Assembly: GCA_016721765.1 (NCBI GenBank)
Contig: JADKHO010000001.1
Location: 1,972,001-2,036,000 of the forward strand
Direction: 5' to 3'
DNA from: Bacteroidota bacterium
GTDB lineage: Bacteria > Bacteroidota > Bacteroidia > UBA4408
Length of the DNA stretch: 64,000 nucleotides
Part shown: one piece after another, positions 36,934 to 45,675 of the stretch
Layout of the letters: the number at the start of each line of letters is the position of its first letter
How positions within the stretch are numbered: position 1 is the first letter of the stretch
Translations under genes and position numbers: made by a program
The notes under the pieces: model-generated
The model's input: the letters and a program-made list of their open reading frames with translations, nothing else
The model's database searches: none
What the model was told of the DNA's origin: nothing

Positions 36934-37007
36934 AGCCGATGGAGGGATTCGAACCCCCGACCAGCTGATTACAAATCAGCTGCTCTGGCCAACTGAGCTA
37001 CATCGGC
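36934..37007 (-). tRNA. tRNA-Thr (TGT)
   Basis: A full cloverleaf: acceptor GCCGATG with a matching 3' strand, D-arm GCTCAGTTGGCCAGAGC, anticodon stem GCTGA/TCAGC with loop TTTGTAA giving TGT, T-arm GGGGGTTCGAATCCCTC. First gene of the cluster, about 70 bases after its promoter. Confidence 0.96.
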
Positions 37008-37077
37008 ATACCTTAATTTTAGGCGATTCAGACAAAATTTTGAAGCTGTCTTTACTTGCTTTTTCTAAAAAGGACTG

Positions 37078-37108
37078 CAAATGTAGAAAACTAAAAATGA
37101 TATGCAAA
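37078..37108 (-). promoter_or_regulatory. Promoter of the tRNA cluster
   Basis: On the minus strand TTTG (37108-37105), a 19-base spacer, then TACATTTG (37085-37078). This is an exact fit to the Bacteroidota -33/-7 consensus and the same spacing as the rpsL promoter. It lies 70 bases ahead of tRNA-Thr(TGT). Confidence 0.8.
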
Positions 37109-37137
37109 AAAAAGTTGTTTTTCTTGTGTGTTTTTTT

Positions 37138-37641
37138 CTAAATACACTTAAAATAGTCGAAAGGTTCTTTACAGGAAAGGCAGCGGTATAGTGCTTTACA
37201 GGCTGTTGAACCAAATTGACTAATCATCTCACTTTGTTCGGAACCGCATTGGGGACAAGCTACTTTTTTTGTTTTACCAAGAATTGAATTTTTATCTACT
37301 GAAGTTTTTTCAGGTGGGGCAATGCCGTATTTTCGAAGCTTTTCATTTGCTTCTTTACTTAACCAATCAGTTGTCCAGGCTGGACTTAAGGTTGTTTTGA
37401 TCGTAATTTTTTCAAACCCTTCCTTGTGCAGCAATACCTTAATTTCGTCTTCAATTGCGCGCATGGCAGGGCATCCGCTATATGTTGGTGTGATGGTAAT
37501 TGTAATTTCAGTTGCACTTATTATTTCTACTTCTCTTAAAATGCCCAAATCTACAATACTAATTACCGGAATTTCAGGATCCGGTATAGTAGCAAGTAAC
37601 TGCCAAATAAGTTGGTTGGAACTAAGCGCTTCGGTTTTCAT
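37138..37641 (-). CDS. paaD: PaaD-like protein (MIP18 domain plus zinc ribbon), orphan
   Basis: A 167-residue protein. The MIP18/DUF59 domain (IPDPEIPVISIVDLGILREV, then TYSGCPAM) is followed by a linker and a zinc ribbon with CPQCGS and CLSC. This architecture is that of PaaD/PaaJ, which helps mature the di-iron phenylacetyl-CoA epoxidase PaaABCE. No paaA, B, C, E, G or K is nearby. It could act in Fe-S or metal-centre maturation more widely. It lies 18 bases after lolA, so it is probably co-transcribed. Confidence 0.8.
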   Translation of the reverse strand: MKTEALSSNQLIWQLLATIPDPEIPVISIVDLGILREVEIISATEITITITPTYSGCPAMRAIEDEIKVLLHKEGFEKITIKTTLSPAWTTDWLSKEANEKLRKYGIAPPEKTSVDKNSILGKTKKVACPQCGSEQSEMISQFGSTACKALYRCLSCKEPFDYFKCI

Positions 37642-37659
37642 TCGCGTATGAAATACTAA

Positions 37660-38328
37660 TTATTGTGTTAAATCAATTTCTTCATATCCGGGAAAACTCT
37701 TGATGTTGTAGGCAAATACCGAATCATCAACCTTGCTGTCGGCAATAAATTTTTTCACATTGTAGGTCATGTCGTTTCCGTCTTTTCCAAGTATTTTTAT
37801 TGCAACAATCTGTTTTTTTGTTTTGTCAATCGTAAGCATAACCGTGTGGAAATTTCGCTTTTTTGCTTCTGTTGGGAAGAGCTTAATAATTTGATAAACG
37901 GCACCGGTGCTTTGTTTCTCTTCTTTTACAAACTGGTATTTAAATCCATTTTCGTACATCGTAAAAATGTTACTGGGGTTAATGTCATCACCATTTTTGC
38001 CGCCAGCTACAGCAGCCGTATTTTTTTGAATCTCCTTTGCGTCTTTTAATATGGTGTAGCTAAATTTAGTATCGTTAATGATGGTTTGATTTGCAATTTC
38101 TAAACGGTACTTTTTGCCTTTAATTGTTATTTTTCCTTCTTGCGTTTCACTGGTTTTCTCGGTTTTGTTTTCGATGGTGTAGGAGAAGTTAGCAATAATT
38201 GTAGTGAATGCCTTTGTTTTTGCGCTTAGTTCATCTAATATTTTTTTTGCTTTTTCATCAATTTGAGCGGATGCAATAAGGGTATTAGCCAGTAAAATGG
38301 CGGTTAGGATTAAGTGATTTTTTTTCAT
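37660..38328 (-). CDS. lolA: LolA-like outer-membrane lipoprotein carrier
   Basis: A 222-residue periplasmic protein with a signal peptide (HLILTAILLANTLIASAQ). The half-barrel fold of LolA is suggested by FTTIIANFSYTIENKTEK, the EGKITIKGKKYRLEI strand pair and MLTIDKTKKQIVAIKI. It carries lipoproteins from the inner to the outer membrane, which fits the lipoproteins in this window. It lies directly downstream of ftsK, a common Bacteroidota arrangement. Confidence 0.85.
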   Translation of the reverse strand: MKKNHLILTAILLANTLIASAQIDEKAKKILDELSAKTKAFTTIIANFSYTIENKTEKTSETQEGKITIKGKKYRLEIANQTIINDTKFSYTILKDAKEIQKNTAAVAGGKNGDDINPSNIFTMYENGFKYQFVKEEKQSTGAVYQIIKLFPTEAKKRNFHTVMLTIDKTKKQIVAIKILGKDGNDMTYNVKKFIADSKVDDSVFAYNIKSFPGYEEIDLTQ

Positions 38329-38357
38329 GTTTGAAAATTAAAAAATAGTAGGTGTTG

Positions 38358-38387
38358 TGCGCTGAAGGTATAATTCTTTTCAGCGCA
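38358..38387. promoter_or_regulatory. Hairpin between ftsK and lolA
   Basis: GCGCTGAA (38359-38366) pairs with TTCAGCGC (38379-38386). It lies in the 62-base gap. On the minus strand it is not followed by a T-run, so it could be a weak terminator, an mRNA-stability hairpin or an attenuator between the two genes. Confidence 0.5.
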
Positions 38388-38390
38388 AAT

Positions 38391-40973
38391 TTACGGATTC
38401 AATAATTGTTCCAAACTATTTTCGTCGCGAATTAATACCTGTCTGGCTTTACTTCCTTCAAATGGTCCAATTACGCCAGCCGACTCTAATTGATCGATTA
38501 TTCGGCCTGCGCGATTATAACCCAGCTTCAAGCGCCTTTGAATTAAAGATGTACTGCCTTGTTGATGTTGTACTATTATTTTAGCTGCTTCAGCAAAAAG
38601 GGCATCGCGTTCGGATGGATCAAAATCTTCTGTTCCACCTTGTGCCGTTTCATCAATGTATTCCGGCAGTAAAAATGCATCCGGGTAACCGCGCTGAGAG
38701 CCAATAAATTCAGTAATCTTATCCACTTCAGGTGTATCCACAAAAGCACATTGTATGCGTATTAAATCATTACCTGTACTTAACAACATGTCACCTCTAC
38801 CAATTAATTGATCAGCTCCACCGGAATCCAAAATAGTGCGGGAGTCAATTTTGGAACTTACTCTAAACGCTATGCGAGCAGGGAAGTTGGCTTTAATTGT
38901 TCCGGTAATGATATTTACGGATGGCCTTTGAGTTGCAATAATTAAGTGAATTCCAATGGCACGGGCAAGTTGTGCCAAACGCGCAATGGGTGTTTCCACC
39001 TCTTTACCTGCCGTCATAATTAAATCTGCAAACTCATCCACTACAAGCACAATATAAGGCAAGAACTTATGACCATTGGTCGGCAGGAGTTTCCGTGAAA
39101 TAAATTTTGCATTGTATTCTTTAAGGTTTCGAACCGCAGCATCTTTCAACAAATCGTAACGCTGATCCATCTCGATGCACAAGGAATTTAGCGTATTAAT
39201 AACTTTTTTAGTATCGGTAATGATGGATTCAGCAGAATCTGGCAGCTTAGCCAAGTAGTGTCGTTCAATAGTATTGAATAGCGTTAACTCAACTTTCTTA
39301 GGATCAACCAATACAAACTTAAGTTGCGAAGGATGCTTCTTATAAAGCAAAGAAACCAATATGGCATTTAATCCAACTGATTTCCCTTGTCCGGTTGCTC
39401 CCGCCATGAGTAAGTGTGGCATCTTTGCCAAATCGGTTATAAAAATATCGTTGCTGATGGTTTTACCCAAGGCAATTGGTAAATCGAACGTGCTATTTTT
39501 AAATTTATCCGAATCAATGATGGAGCGCATGGAAACCGTTTCGGGTTTTTGATTTGGAACTTCAATTCCAATGGTGCCTTTACCCGGAATAGGCGCAATG
39601 ATGCGGATTCCAAGAGCCGAAAGACTTAATGCAATGTCATCTTCCAGGTTTTTAATTTTTGAAATTCGAACTCCGGCTGCAGGGATAATTTCATATAAAG
39701 TTACCGTTGGGCCAATGGTAGCTTTTATCTTTTCGATCTCGATGCTGTAATTTTTAAGTGTTTCGAGAATTTTGTTTTTATTGGCTTGAAGCTCTTCATT
39801 GTTGATGGTTATGGTATCACTTCCATGTTTCTCGAGCAATTCAACCGGTGGAAACTGAAAAGAAGAAAGCTCCAAAGTAGGGTCATAATCTTCTAATGGA
39901 AGCTCGGCGATGATTGATTCGGCGGTGATTTCATCCTCAAGTGGAGCTGTTTTTTCTTCTACCACAAATGGAATTTCATCCGCTTTGATTTGCGGTTCCG
40001 GAACAATTACCTCCATGGTTAAATCCGCTATTTTGGCCGTTTGAGAAGGAGTTTCAATATCTAAATCAAGAAAATCTTTGTTGGGTGTTTCCTTTACTTC
40101 AGGAATCATATTTGTGGTAGCAAAAACAAATTCTGTTTCTTTTACTGCGGTGGCTTTTTTGTTTTTGATGCGCTCTACAATGTTTTTATGCACATTGGTT
40201 TCTGGAGTTTCAATGATTTCAAAGCCTTGTGCATCTTCGTTTTTAGCTTTAATTTCTTCTTTTTCAGGAATCGTTTCCGCTTCTTTCCCAGCCTCTGCTT
40301 TTTTCATCATAGCTATTGGCAAATAATTTCCAACAATTAAAAATACCATCGCGGCAGCAACAATAAAAATGGCAGCACCAATAGTTCCCAATATCCCACT
40401 TAGCCATAGATTGCTAAAGTATCCGAAACTTCCGCCCATAAAAAGCAAGTCAGGATTTTTAAATACAAAGGCCATCGCCACCGATATCCAGAGCAAAGCA
40501 AAGAAAGAGATACGCAAGGATTTACGCATGGGAAGAATGCGCTTCTTAAGCATAATTCTTGTCCCAATCAGAAAAAACACAAAGCAAAAAATGAAGGAAG
40601 CAATCCCAAACCAATTGTAAATAAACTGGTGCGAAACAATTGCACCCATTTTACCTAACCAGTTTTCAACCTGTAATTGATTGTCACCAAGCAGTGCCCA
40701 CCAAGAACCCAATACTTTGTCTTGGTCGTTTTGCCAAGTAAAAATATAAGAAACTTGAGCAATGAAAAGATAGAGCGAGAACACCAGAAAAACCAGGCCG
40801 GTAACTTTATGCGTGCGCTCATCCCGCAAAAAGCGGACAACGGCAGAGAATGATTTTTTTTGCGGTTCACTTTCCACTTGCTCCTTTTTTACCTTTTTCG
40901 GCTTCTTTACCTCAGCGCTGGGTTCTGCTTCAACCGGCTGATTTTTAAGCACTTTTTCTTTTACTTCTGCCAT
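38391..40973 (-). CDS. ftsK: DNA translocase FtsK/SpoIIIE
   Basis: Hexameric DNA pump that clears chromosomes from the division septum. It has 860 residues. After a charged N-terminus come about four membrane helices (around 55-225), an acidic low-complexity linker (around 230-370), the motor with Walker A GATGQGKS (around 523-531) and VLVVDEFADLI (around 640), and a C-terminal gamma winged-helix domain (RRLKLGYNRAGRIIDQLE). The length and order are complete. lolA follows after a hairpin. Confidence 0.97.
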   Translation of the reverse strand: MAEVKEKVLKNQPVEAEPSAEVKKPKKVKKEQVESEPQKKSFSAVVRFLRDERTHKVTGLVFLVFSLYLFIAQVSYIFTWQNDQDKVLGSWWALLGDNQLQVENWLGKMGAIVSHQFIYNWFGIASFIFCFVFFLIGTRIMLKKRILPMRKSLRISFFALLWISVAMAFVFKNPDLLFMGGSFGYFSNLWLSGILGTIGAAIFIVAAAMVFLIVGNYLPIAMMKKAEAGKEAETIPEKEEIKAKNEDAQGFEIIETPETNVHKNIVERIKNKKATAVKETEFVFATTNMIPEVKETPNKDFLDLDIETPSQTAKIADLTMEVIVPEPQIKADEIPFVVEEKTAPLEDEITAESIIAELPLEDYDPTLELSSFQFPPVELLEKHGSDTITINNEELQANKNKILETLKNYSIEIEKIKATIGPTVTLYEIIPAAGVRISKIKNLEDDIALSLSALGIRIIAPIPGKGTIGIEVPNQKPETVSMRSIIDSDKFKNSTFDLPIALGKTISNDIFITDLAKMPHLLMAGATGQGKSVGLNAILVSLLYKKHPSQLKFVLVDPKKVELTLFNTIERHYLAKLPDSAESIITDTKKVINTLNSLCIEMDQRYDLLKDAAVRNLKEYNAKFISRKLLPTNGHKFLPYIVLVVDEFADLIMTAGKEVETPIARLAQLARAIGIHLIIATQRPSVNIITGTIKANFPARIAFRVSSKIDSRTILDSGGADQLIGRGDMLLSTGNDLIRIQCAFVDTPEVDKITEFIGSQRGYPDAFLLPEYIDETAQGGTEDFDPSERDALFAEAAKIIVQHQQGSTSLIQRRLKLGYNRAGRIIDQLESAGVIGPFEGSKARQVLIRDENSLEQLLNP

Positions 40974-41019
40974 TTCAATTTATTCAATATTAACAGAATA
41001 AAATTGACTATTTTTTTTG

Positions 41020-41060
41020 TTTTAGCTGTTGCTTTTCAAATTTGTTTTCAACAGCTAAAA
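41020..41060. promoter_or_regulatory. Perfect 12-bp inverted repeat upstream of ftsK
   Basis: TTTTAGCTGTTG (41020-41031) and CAACAGCTAAAA (41049-41060) with a 17-base loop. It lies between the subtilase stop and the ftsK start. It is not followed by T on the minus strand, so it is either an operator-like dyad or a weak terminator. Confidence 0.5.
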
Positions 41061-41111
41061 CTTAATAAGTAACGTAAAAAGTTAGGCGAATATTAGGCGA
41101 GTGGAAGGATT

Positions 41112-42779
41112 TTATTTTCTCATTACTTTTTGCTCAAAACTACCTAAGGTGCTTTTGGCACGCAGCAGATAAAAGCCAGGGGAAAGTTGTTTGTTGATAT
41201 CGAGTTTTATATAGCTCAAATTATGGTGATACGTTTTTTCTTCAGACGCAAAGACCTTTCTTCCCGAAACATCAAATAGTTCCACTTGTAACATTTCATT
41301 TTGATCAGCTAAGTAAAGAAACCCTAGGTCTTCACTAAATGGATTTGGAAATACTTTTTGCAATCCATAGTTGGATTTACTGTTAACTTGAATTCCGGAA
41401 ATTAAAATGTTGGCAAGGTTAAAATTGGGTATTCCATAACCCTTTAAACTGTCGGGTGTTAAGTATTGACTTGCACTTTGTTGAATGGCATCAATAATTT
41501 CGAGGTAATTTTTTGTTGGATTTGCTTGACGTAAACAAGCCACCATTCCTGCAGTAACGGGTGAGGCAAATGAAGTACCGCTGCCACCGCCAATAGTGCC
41601 ACCCGGATAAGCCACAATGGTTCCTGAACCTTGTGCCGCAACATTTGGTTTTACACGCCCATCAGATGCAGGGCCAGTGGAACTGAAACCAACATAATTT
41701 CCACCTCCGTCAACTGCACCAATGGCAAGAATGCTATCGGCATCGGCAGGCGAGCTGATGTAATGAAAAAAGCTGCTGCCTTCGTTTCCGGCAGCAACAA
41801 CTACCACAATTCCTTTGCTCGCACAACGTGACGCGGCTTTAGCGCTAATGTTGGTATGACCATTTTGATCCGCATAAGTGTGATTTAATGCAGCATTATC
41901 AAATGTGGTATATCCTAAGGATGAGTTTATCACATCTGCACCCACGCTATCCGCATACTCCACACCCGAAAGCCAATTAAATTCTTCGATAGGGTTTTCA
42001 GATAACACATCTTCGGTTCGGATAAGGTAATAACTAGCTTTAGGTGCAGTACCGATAAATGTTCCCGGAATATTTGCCCCCATTGTACTCAATACAGAGG
42101 TTCCGTGGCTATTAAATCCATACACCGAAGTACCACCATCCACAAAATTGCGTGTACCAAGAATTTGATTTCCTGCCCTTAAGCTGTCAAATACAACCAT
42201 ATTATCGACATCGGTAAATCCTGCATCCAACACAGCAATCACCATTCCTTGACCTTGAAATCCCAAATCATGAAGCAGGTTTCCGCCTAACATTTGAATT
42301 TGATTTTCGGCCATACCATAGCTTAGACTTGCGGTTCGATTCGCAGATTCAACGAGGGTGGGTAATTTTGCTTCAAAATCGAATTTAGTTATGGGTTCAT
42401 CTTTTTTAAGATTAGCACTTCTGTTAAGCACATTTGTTCCAAGCACAAAAGGCAGTGCTTTAATTGCATTTACTTTATTAGTATCGCTTGTTTGAATAGA
42501 AATGGCATTAAACCATTTAGAACGATTTAGAACAGTTACTCCCAAAGCTTCCACCTGACTTATATAGGATGCATTTACAGGTAAATCATCCAGTTGAATT
42601 GGAATGTTTTGAGTAATTCTGCGTTGAATTGCTCTGGGAGATAAATATGCAGAAGGGGTTGTAATCGAATAAGGGCTGCCATTTTTATCTGCAAAATAAA
42701 CAACATATTTATCACTCTGTGCCTTGCTAAATAAGCTAATTGAGAGAAATAAACCGGCAAGTAAAAGTCTTAGTTTCAT
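41112..42779 (-). CDS. Secreted subtilisin-like (S8) protease with T9SS sorting domain
   Basis: A 555-residue protein with signal peptide (LLLAGLFLSISLFSKAQ). An inhibitor-like prodomain (around 22-150) precedes the S8 catalytic domain with D185 (VLDAGFTD), H225 (NSHGTSV), oxyanion N332 (AAGNEGS) and S403 (GTSFASPVTAG), so all residues are present. The last 80 residues form a type A sorting domain (KVFPNPFSEDL, LSPGFYLLRAKS, EQKVMRK). Exported subtilases of this design are common T9SS clients. It lies 19 bases after the lipoprotein gene, in one operon with mnmA. Confidence 0.95.
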   Translation of the reverse strand: MKLRLLLAGLFLSISLFSKAQSDKYVVYFADKNGSPYSITTPSAYLSPRAIQRRITQNIPIQLDDLPVNASYISQVEALGVTVLNRSKWFNAISIQTSDTNKVNAIKALPFVLGTNVLNRSANLKKDEPITKFDFEAKLPTLVESANRTASLSYGMAENQIQMLGGNLLHDLGFQGQGMVIAVLDAGFTDVDNMVVFDSLRAGNQILGTRNFVDGGTSVYGFNSHGTSVLSTMGANIPGTFIGTAPKASYYLIRTEDVLSENPIEEFNWLSGVEYADSVGADVINSSLGYTTFDNAALNHTYADQNGHTNISAKAASRCASKGIVVVVAAGNEGSSFFHYISSPADADSILAIGAVDGGGNYVGFSSTGPASDGRVKPNVAAQGSGTIVAYPGGTIGGGSGTSFASPVTAGMVACLRQANPTKNYLEIIDAIQQSASQYLTPDSLKGYGIPNFNLANILISGIQVNSKSNYGLQKVFPNPFSEDLGFLYLADQNEMLQVELFDVSGRKVFASEEKTYHHNLSYIKLDINKQLSPGFYLLRAKSTLGSFEQKVMRK

Positions 42780-42798
42780 TGTATTGTTGGGTTATTAA

Positions 42799-43506
42799 TT
42801 ATTGTTTACCAAATGCAATTATTTTGTAGGTACAGTCGGACCCGGCGTCAATACGTTCCGAAAGTGGTTTAGGTTCTATGCTGGTGCTTTTGTCTTGCAC
42901 ATCTACAAAGCGTTTGTAAATCATACCTACATTTTTTGCATAAATTTCAACCTGGTATTTTTTTTCTATCAAATTGGAATCAAGAATTTGATTTACAGTT
43001 AGTGTTGAATCGAAATTAATTTTATTTACTGTCTTTTTTACATCCACCGTTTTGTATTCATATTCATAGTTTCCAATTGGATTAAATGCATTGCCATTCC
43101 ATTTTTGGTTCACTTCTACAGGAAAAATGAGTTTAACAAAGCGCACATTTTCTTCCACTTTTTCGGCTTTCGTGGAAGTTCGGGTTTGATACCAAACGTC
43201 TCTCAGTATCCAGGGCAAAGAATCGTTTTTTCGCACGTAACGCTCCAAGCGATCACTTTCTCGGCCTTCGTTATCGGTAAAATGGGATTGAACCAGTTCT
43301 TTGATTTGAAAGTGAGCAGTGTCAATTTTTACCGGATTAAAAAAATCATTGTACGAAATAGAATCAACCTGATAAATTACGTAACGCCCTATTTCAGTTG
43401 GAAAATAAGTATAGCCTAAATCCACTGCTTCTGCTTTTTTTTCCTTTTTACAGGCAAGCGATAAAAGCAGCATCAAAACTAGAAATGGTGCAAGTACTTT
43501 TTTCAT
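42799..43506 (-). CDS. Lipoprotein of unknown function
   Basis: A 235-residue protein with a lipobox LSLAC after a hydrophobic stretch (Cys at 19), then a Lys/Glu-rich linker. The mature part has beta-strand-like segments (YFPTEIGRYVIYQVDS, YKTVDVKKTV, YQVEIYAKNVGMIYKRF). A similar opening (FPL..G..W.Y.VDS) occurs in uncharacterised Bacteroidota lipoproteins. It lies 9 bases after mnmA and 19 bases before the subtilase, so it is part of one transcript. No function assigned. Confidence 0.8.
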   Translation of the reverse strand: MKKVLAPFLVLMLLLSLACKKEKKAEAVDLGYTYFPTEIGRYVIYQVDSISYNDFFNPVKIDTAHFQIKELVQSHFTDNEGRESDRLERYVRKNDSLPWILRDVWYQTRTSTKAEKVEENVRFVKLIFPVEVNQKWNGNAFNPIGNYEYEYKTVDVKKTVNKINFDSTLTVNQILDSNLIEKKYQVEIYAKNVGMIYKRFVDVQDKSTSIEPKPLSERIDAGSDCTYKIIAFGKQ

Positions 43507-43515
43507 GTTCTAAAA

Positions 43516-44601
43516 TTAAACAATAAATCCACCACCTACCAAATCATTGCCTTCATAAAATACTGCAGATTGTCCGGGTGCGATTGCAGAAACATTTTGA
43601 TGAAACAACACTTTTGCTTTGCCGTTATCTTCACGCACTGTTCCAATGGTTCCGGGATCTTTGTAACGAATTTTAGTTAAAAAATCCATTCCCTCACCCA
43701 AATTTGCATATTTGATAAGGTTGTAGTTGCGCACGGTCATTTCCTTTTTCTCGAGATCTTCTTTCTTGCCAAGCACCACTGTATTTATTTCGGGAATAAT
43801 TTCAGTAACAAACAAGGGTTCACCCACCGCTATTTCCAATCCTTTACGTTGTCCAATGGTATAAAAAGGATAACCTTTGTGCTTTCCCAATATTTTGCCA
43901 TCGGTGCTCATAAAATTACCACCTGCCACTTTTTCTTCGAGGCCATCCACCTTGTGTTTTAAAAAGGCACGGTAATCGTTATCCGGCACAAAACAAATTT
44001 CATAGCTCTCGCTCTTGTTGGCTAAATCAATTAAGCCTCGATCGATGGCCATTTTTTTTATTTCGCTTTTGCGGTATTTTCCTAGCGGGAATTTAGTGCG
44101 CTTAAGGCTTTCCTGGGTTAATCCCCAAAGCACATAACTTTGATCTTTGCTTTCATCCAAGCCTTTCGAAATCACATAACGTTCGTTTTCTAAGCGCACA
44201 TTGGCATAGTGACCGGTAGCAATAAATTCACAATCCAGCTGATTGGCACGTTTTAACAATGCCTCCCACTTTATATGCGTATTGCATAATACACAAGGAT
44301 TAGGTGTACGTCCGGCTAAGTATTCATCCACAAAATTATCGATAATATAATCGCCAAACTCATCCCGTATATCTAAAATAATATGGTGAAATCCATTGTC
44401 TACGGCAATGCTTCGTGCATCATTGATCGAATCTAAGCTGCAACAACCGGTTTCCTTTTTTTGAGCGCCTGAACTTTGATAATCCCAAGTTTTCATTGTA
44501 ATACCCACCACTTCATAGCCTTCTTCATGCAATAGCAAGGCTGCAATGGAACTATCAATTCCACCGCTCATCGCTACTAATATTCTACCTTTTTTACTCA
44601 T
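43516..44601 (-). CDS. mnmA: tRNA-specific 2-thiouridylase MnmA
   Basis: Thiolates U34 of Lys, Glu and Gln tRNAs using sulfur from an IscS relay. It has 361 residues. The PP-loop motif SGGIDSS lies at 12-18. The catalytic pair is C103 (NPCVLCN) and C203 (EICFVPD). TGHYANV and the C-terminal beta-barrel domain (TIGQRKGL) are present. Its ATG overlaps the stop of the upstream YwqK-like gene by 4 bases. The lipoprotein follows after 9 bases. Confidence 0.97.
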   Translation of the reverse strand: MSKKGRILVAMSGGIDSSIAALLLHEEGYEVVGITMKTWDYQSSGAQKKETGCCSLDSINDARSIAVDNGFHHIILDIRDEFGDYIIDNFVDEYLAGRTPNPCVLCNTHIKWEALLKRANQLDCEFIATGHYANVRLENERYVISKGLDESKDQSYVLWGLTQESLKRTKFPLGKYRKSEIKKMAIDRGLIDLANKSESYEICFVPDNDYRAFLKHKVDGLEEKVAGGNFMSTDGKILGKHKGYPFYTIGQRKGLEIAVGEPLFVTEIIPEINTVVLGKKEDLEKKEMTVRNYNLIKYANLGEGMDFLTKIRYKDPGTIGTVREDNGKAKVLFHQNVSAIAPGQSAVFYEGNDLVGGGFIV

Positions 44602-45611
44602 TTAATTTTTCCTCCTTTACTTCCGCTAATCAACATGCCATTGCTATATTCCTCTGTTTTATCCAGCTTTCCATCTAAATTGAAAGTGCTGATTTTTCCG
44701 TCCAATTTATCATTCACGAAGATTCCTTTGCGTTGTATTTTTTGTCCTTCAAAATACTCCTCCTCTTCTTCCGCAAATTCGCCATCAGCTGGTTTTAAGC
44801 GTTTTTTCCATTGACCGGCCCGATAATATTCAATGAATTCTCCATTTTTTTTTCCGTCTTTATAGGTATAACTGCTTTTTAAAATATCGTTGTCATACTT
44901 ATCTGTGAAAACGCCATTCATGAGTTCCTGATTTAGCAGTGTGCCTTTGCTGTAAAGTTCCCTGTTTTTTATTTCACCGGAAGGGAGATAATAAATCCAA
45001 GCTCCTTCACGCATAGCATTTACGTATGTGCCCGACATTTCGAGTTTACCATCCGGTTGAAATAATTTCATTACTCCATCCAATTCGCCCGCTTTGTATG
45101 AGGCATCCGTTTTAGGGTTACCACTTTTAAAATATTGTTTCCAGATACCGTTTTTAACGCCAGCTTTCCAAGAAGTTTCTTCAAATAGTTTTCCGTCTTC
45201 GTAATAAATTTTCCACAAGCCATCTTTTATGCAATTCAAATAACTTTCTTGCGAAATCAGAACATGTTCTGGATTGTAGTAATTCCAAATACTGTCCTTT
45301 TTTTCGTTGATGTAGATTCCCTCCGCTATTTTATTGCCTTTTTCATCAAACAATAAGGCACGTGCCTTTTGACCTTCATTGCTGTAGGTAGTAATTGCTT
45401 TTATTTTTCCTGAAGGGAAATAGTATTTAAACAAGCCGTTTGGCTTATCGTTCACAAAACTACCTTCGTATAATTTGACTTTTGTGTTCGCATCAAATTT
45501 TACCCAAGCACCTTGTTTTAGACCTTTTGCATCTTTTTTATTTTCTTGCGCAAAGCTAAACACACCACACAACTGGGAAGCTAGAAATAGAATAAAAACG
45601 TATTTCTTCAT
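44598..45611 (-). CDS. Secreted YwqK/MORN-type repeat protein
   Basis: I start at the ATG at 45611 (MKKYVFILFLASQ); a TTG 9 bases upstream is in frame but less likely. It has 337 residues with signal peptide (FILFLASQLCGVFSFAQ). About ten repeats of the type G.W..YY..G.....Y..G follow (for example DKPNGLFKYYFPSGKIKAIT, NGIWKQYFKSGNPK, REGAWIYYLPSGEIKN). YwqK-like repeats occur in many Bacteroidota proteins; some serve as immunity proteins, but no toxin is adjacent, so no role is assigned. It is translationally coupled to mnmA (ATGA overlap). Confidence 0.85.
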   Translation of the reverse strand: MKKYVFILFLASQLCGVFSFAQENKKDAKGLKQGAWVKFDANTKVKLYEGSFVNDKPNGLFKYYFPSGKIKAITTYSNEGQKARALLFDEKGNKIAEGIYINEKKDSIWNYYNPEHVLISQESYLNCIKDGLWKIYYEDGKLFEETSWKAGVKNGIWKQYFKSGNPKTDASYKAGELDGVMKLFQPDGKLEMSGTYVNAMREGAWIYYLPSGEIKNRELYSKGTLLNQELMNGVFTDKYDNDILKSSYTYKDGKKNGEFIEYYRAGQWKKRLKPADGEFAEEEEEYFEGQKIQRKGIFVNDKLDGKISTFNLDGKLDKTEEYSNGMLISGSKGGKIK

Positions 45612-45675
45612 AAGTGGCAAAATTACGAAGAATTTGGCGGATAATTTACTGCTTATGAAAGTGTGATTTTGTAGG

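Noticed and set aside
44598..45611. YwqK-like protein as the antitoxin of a toxin-antitoxin pair
   Set aside because: It has a signal peptide and its neighbours are mnmA and a YHYH protein, with no toxin candidate.
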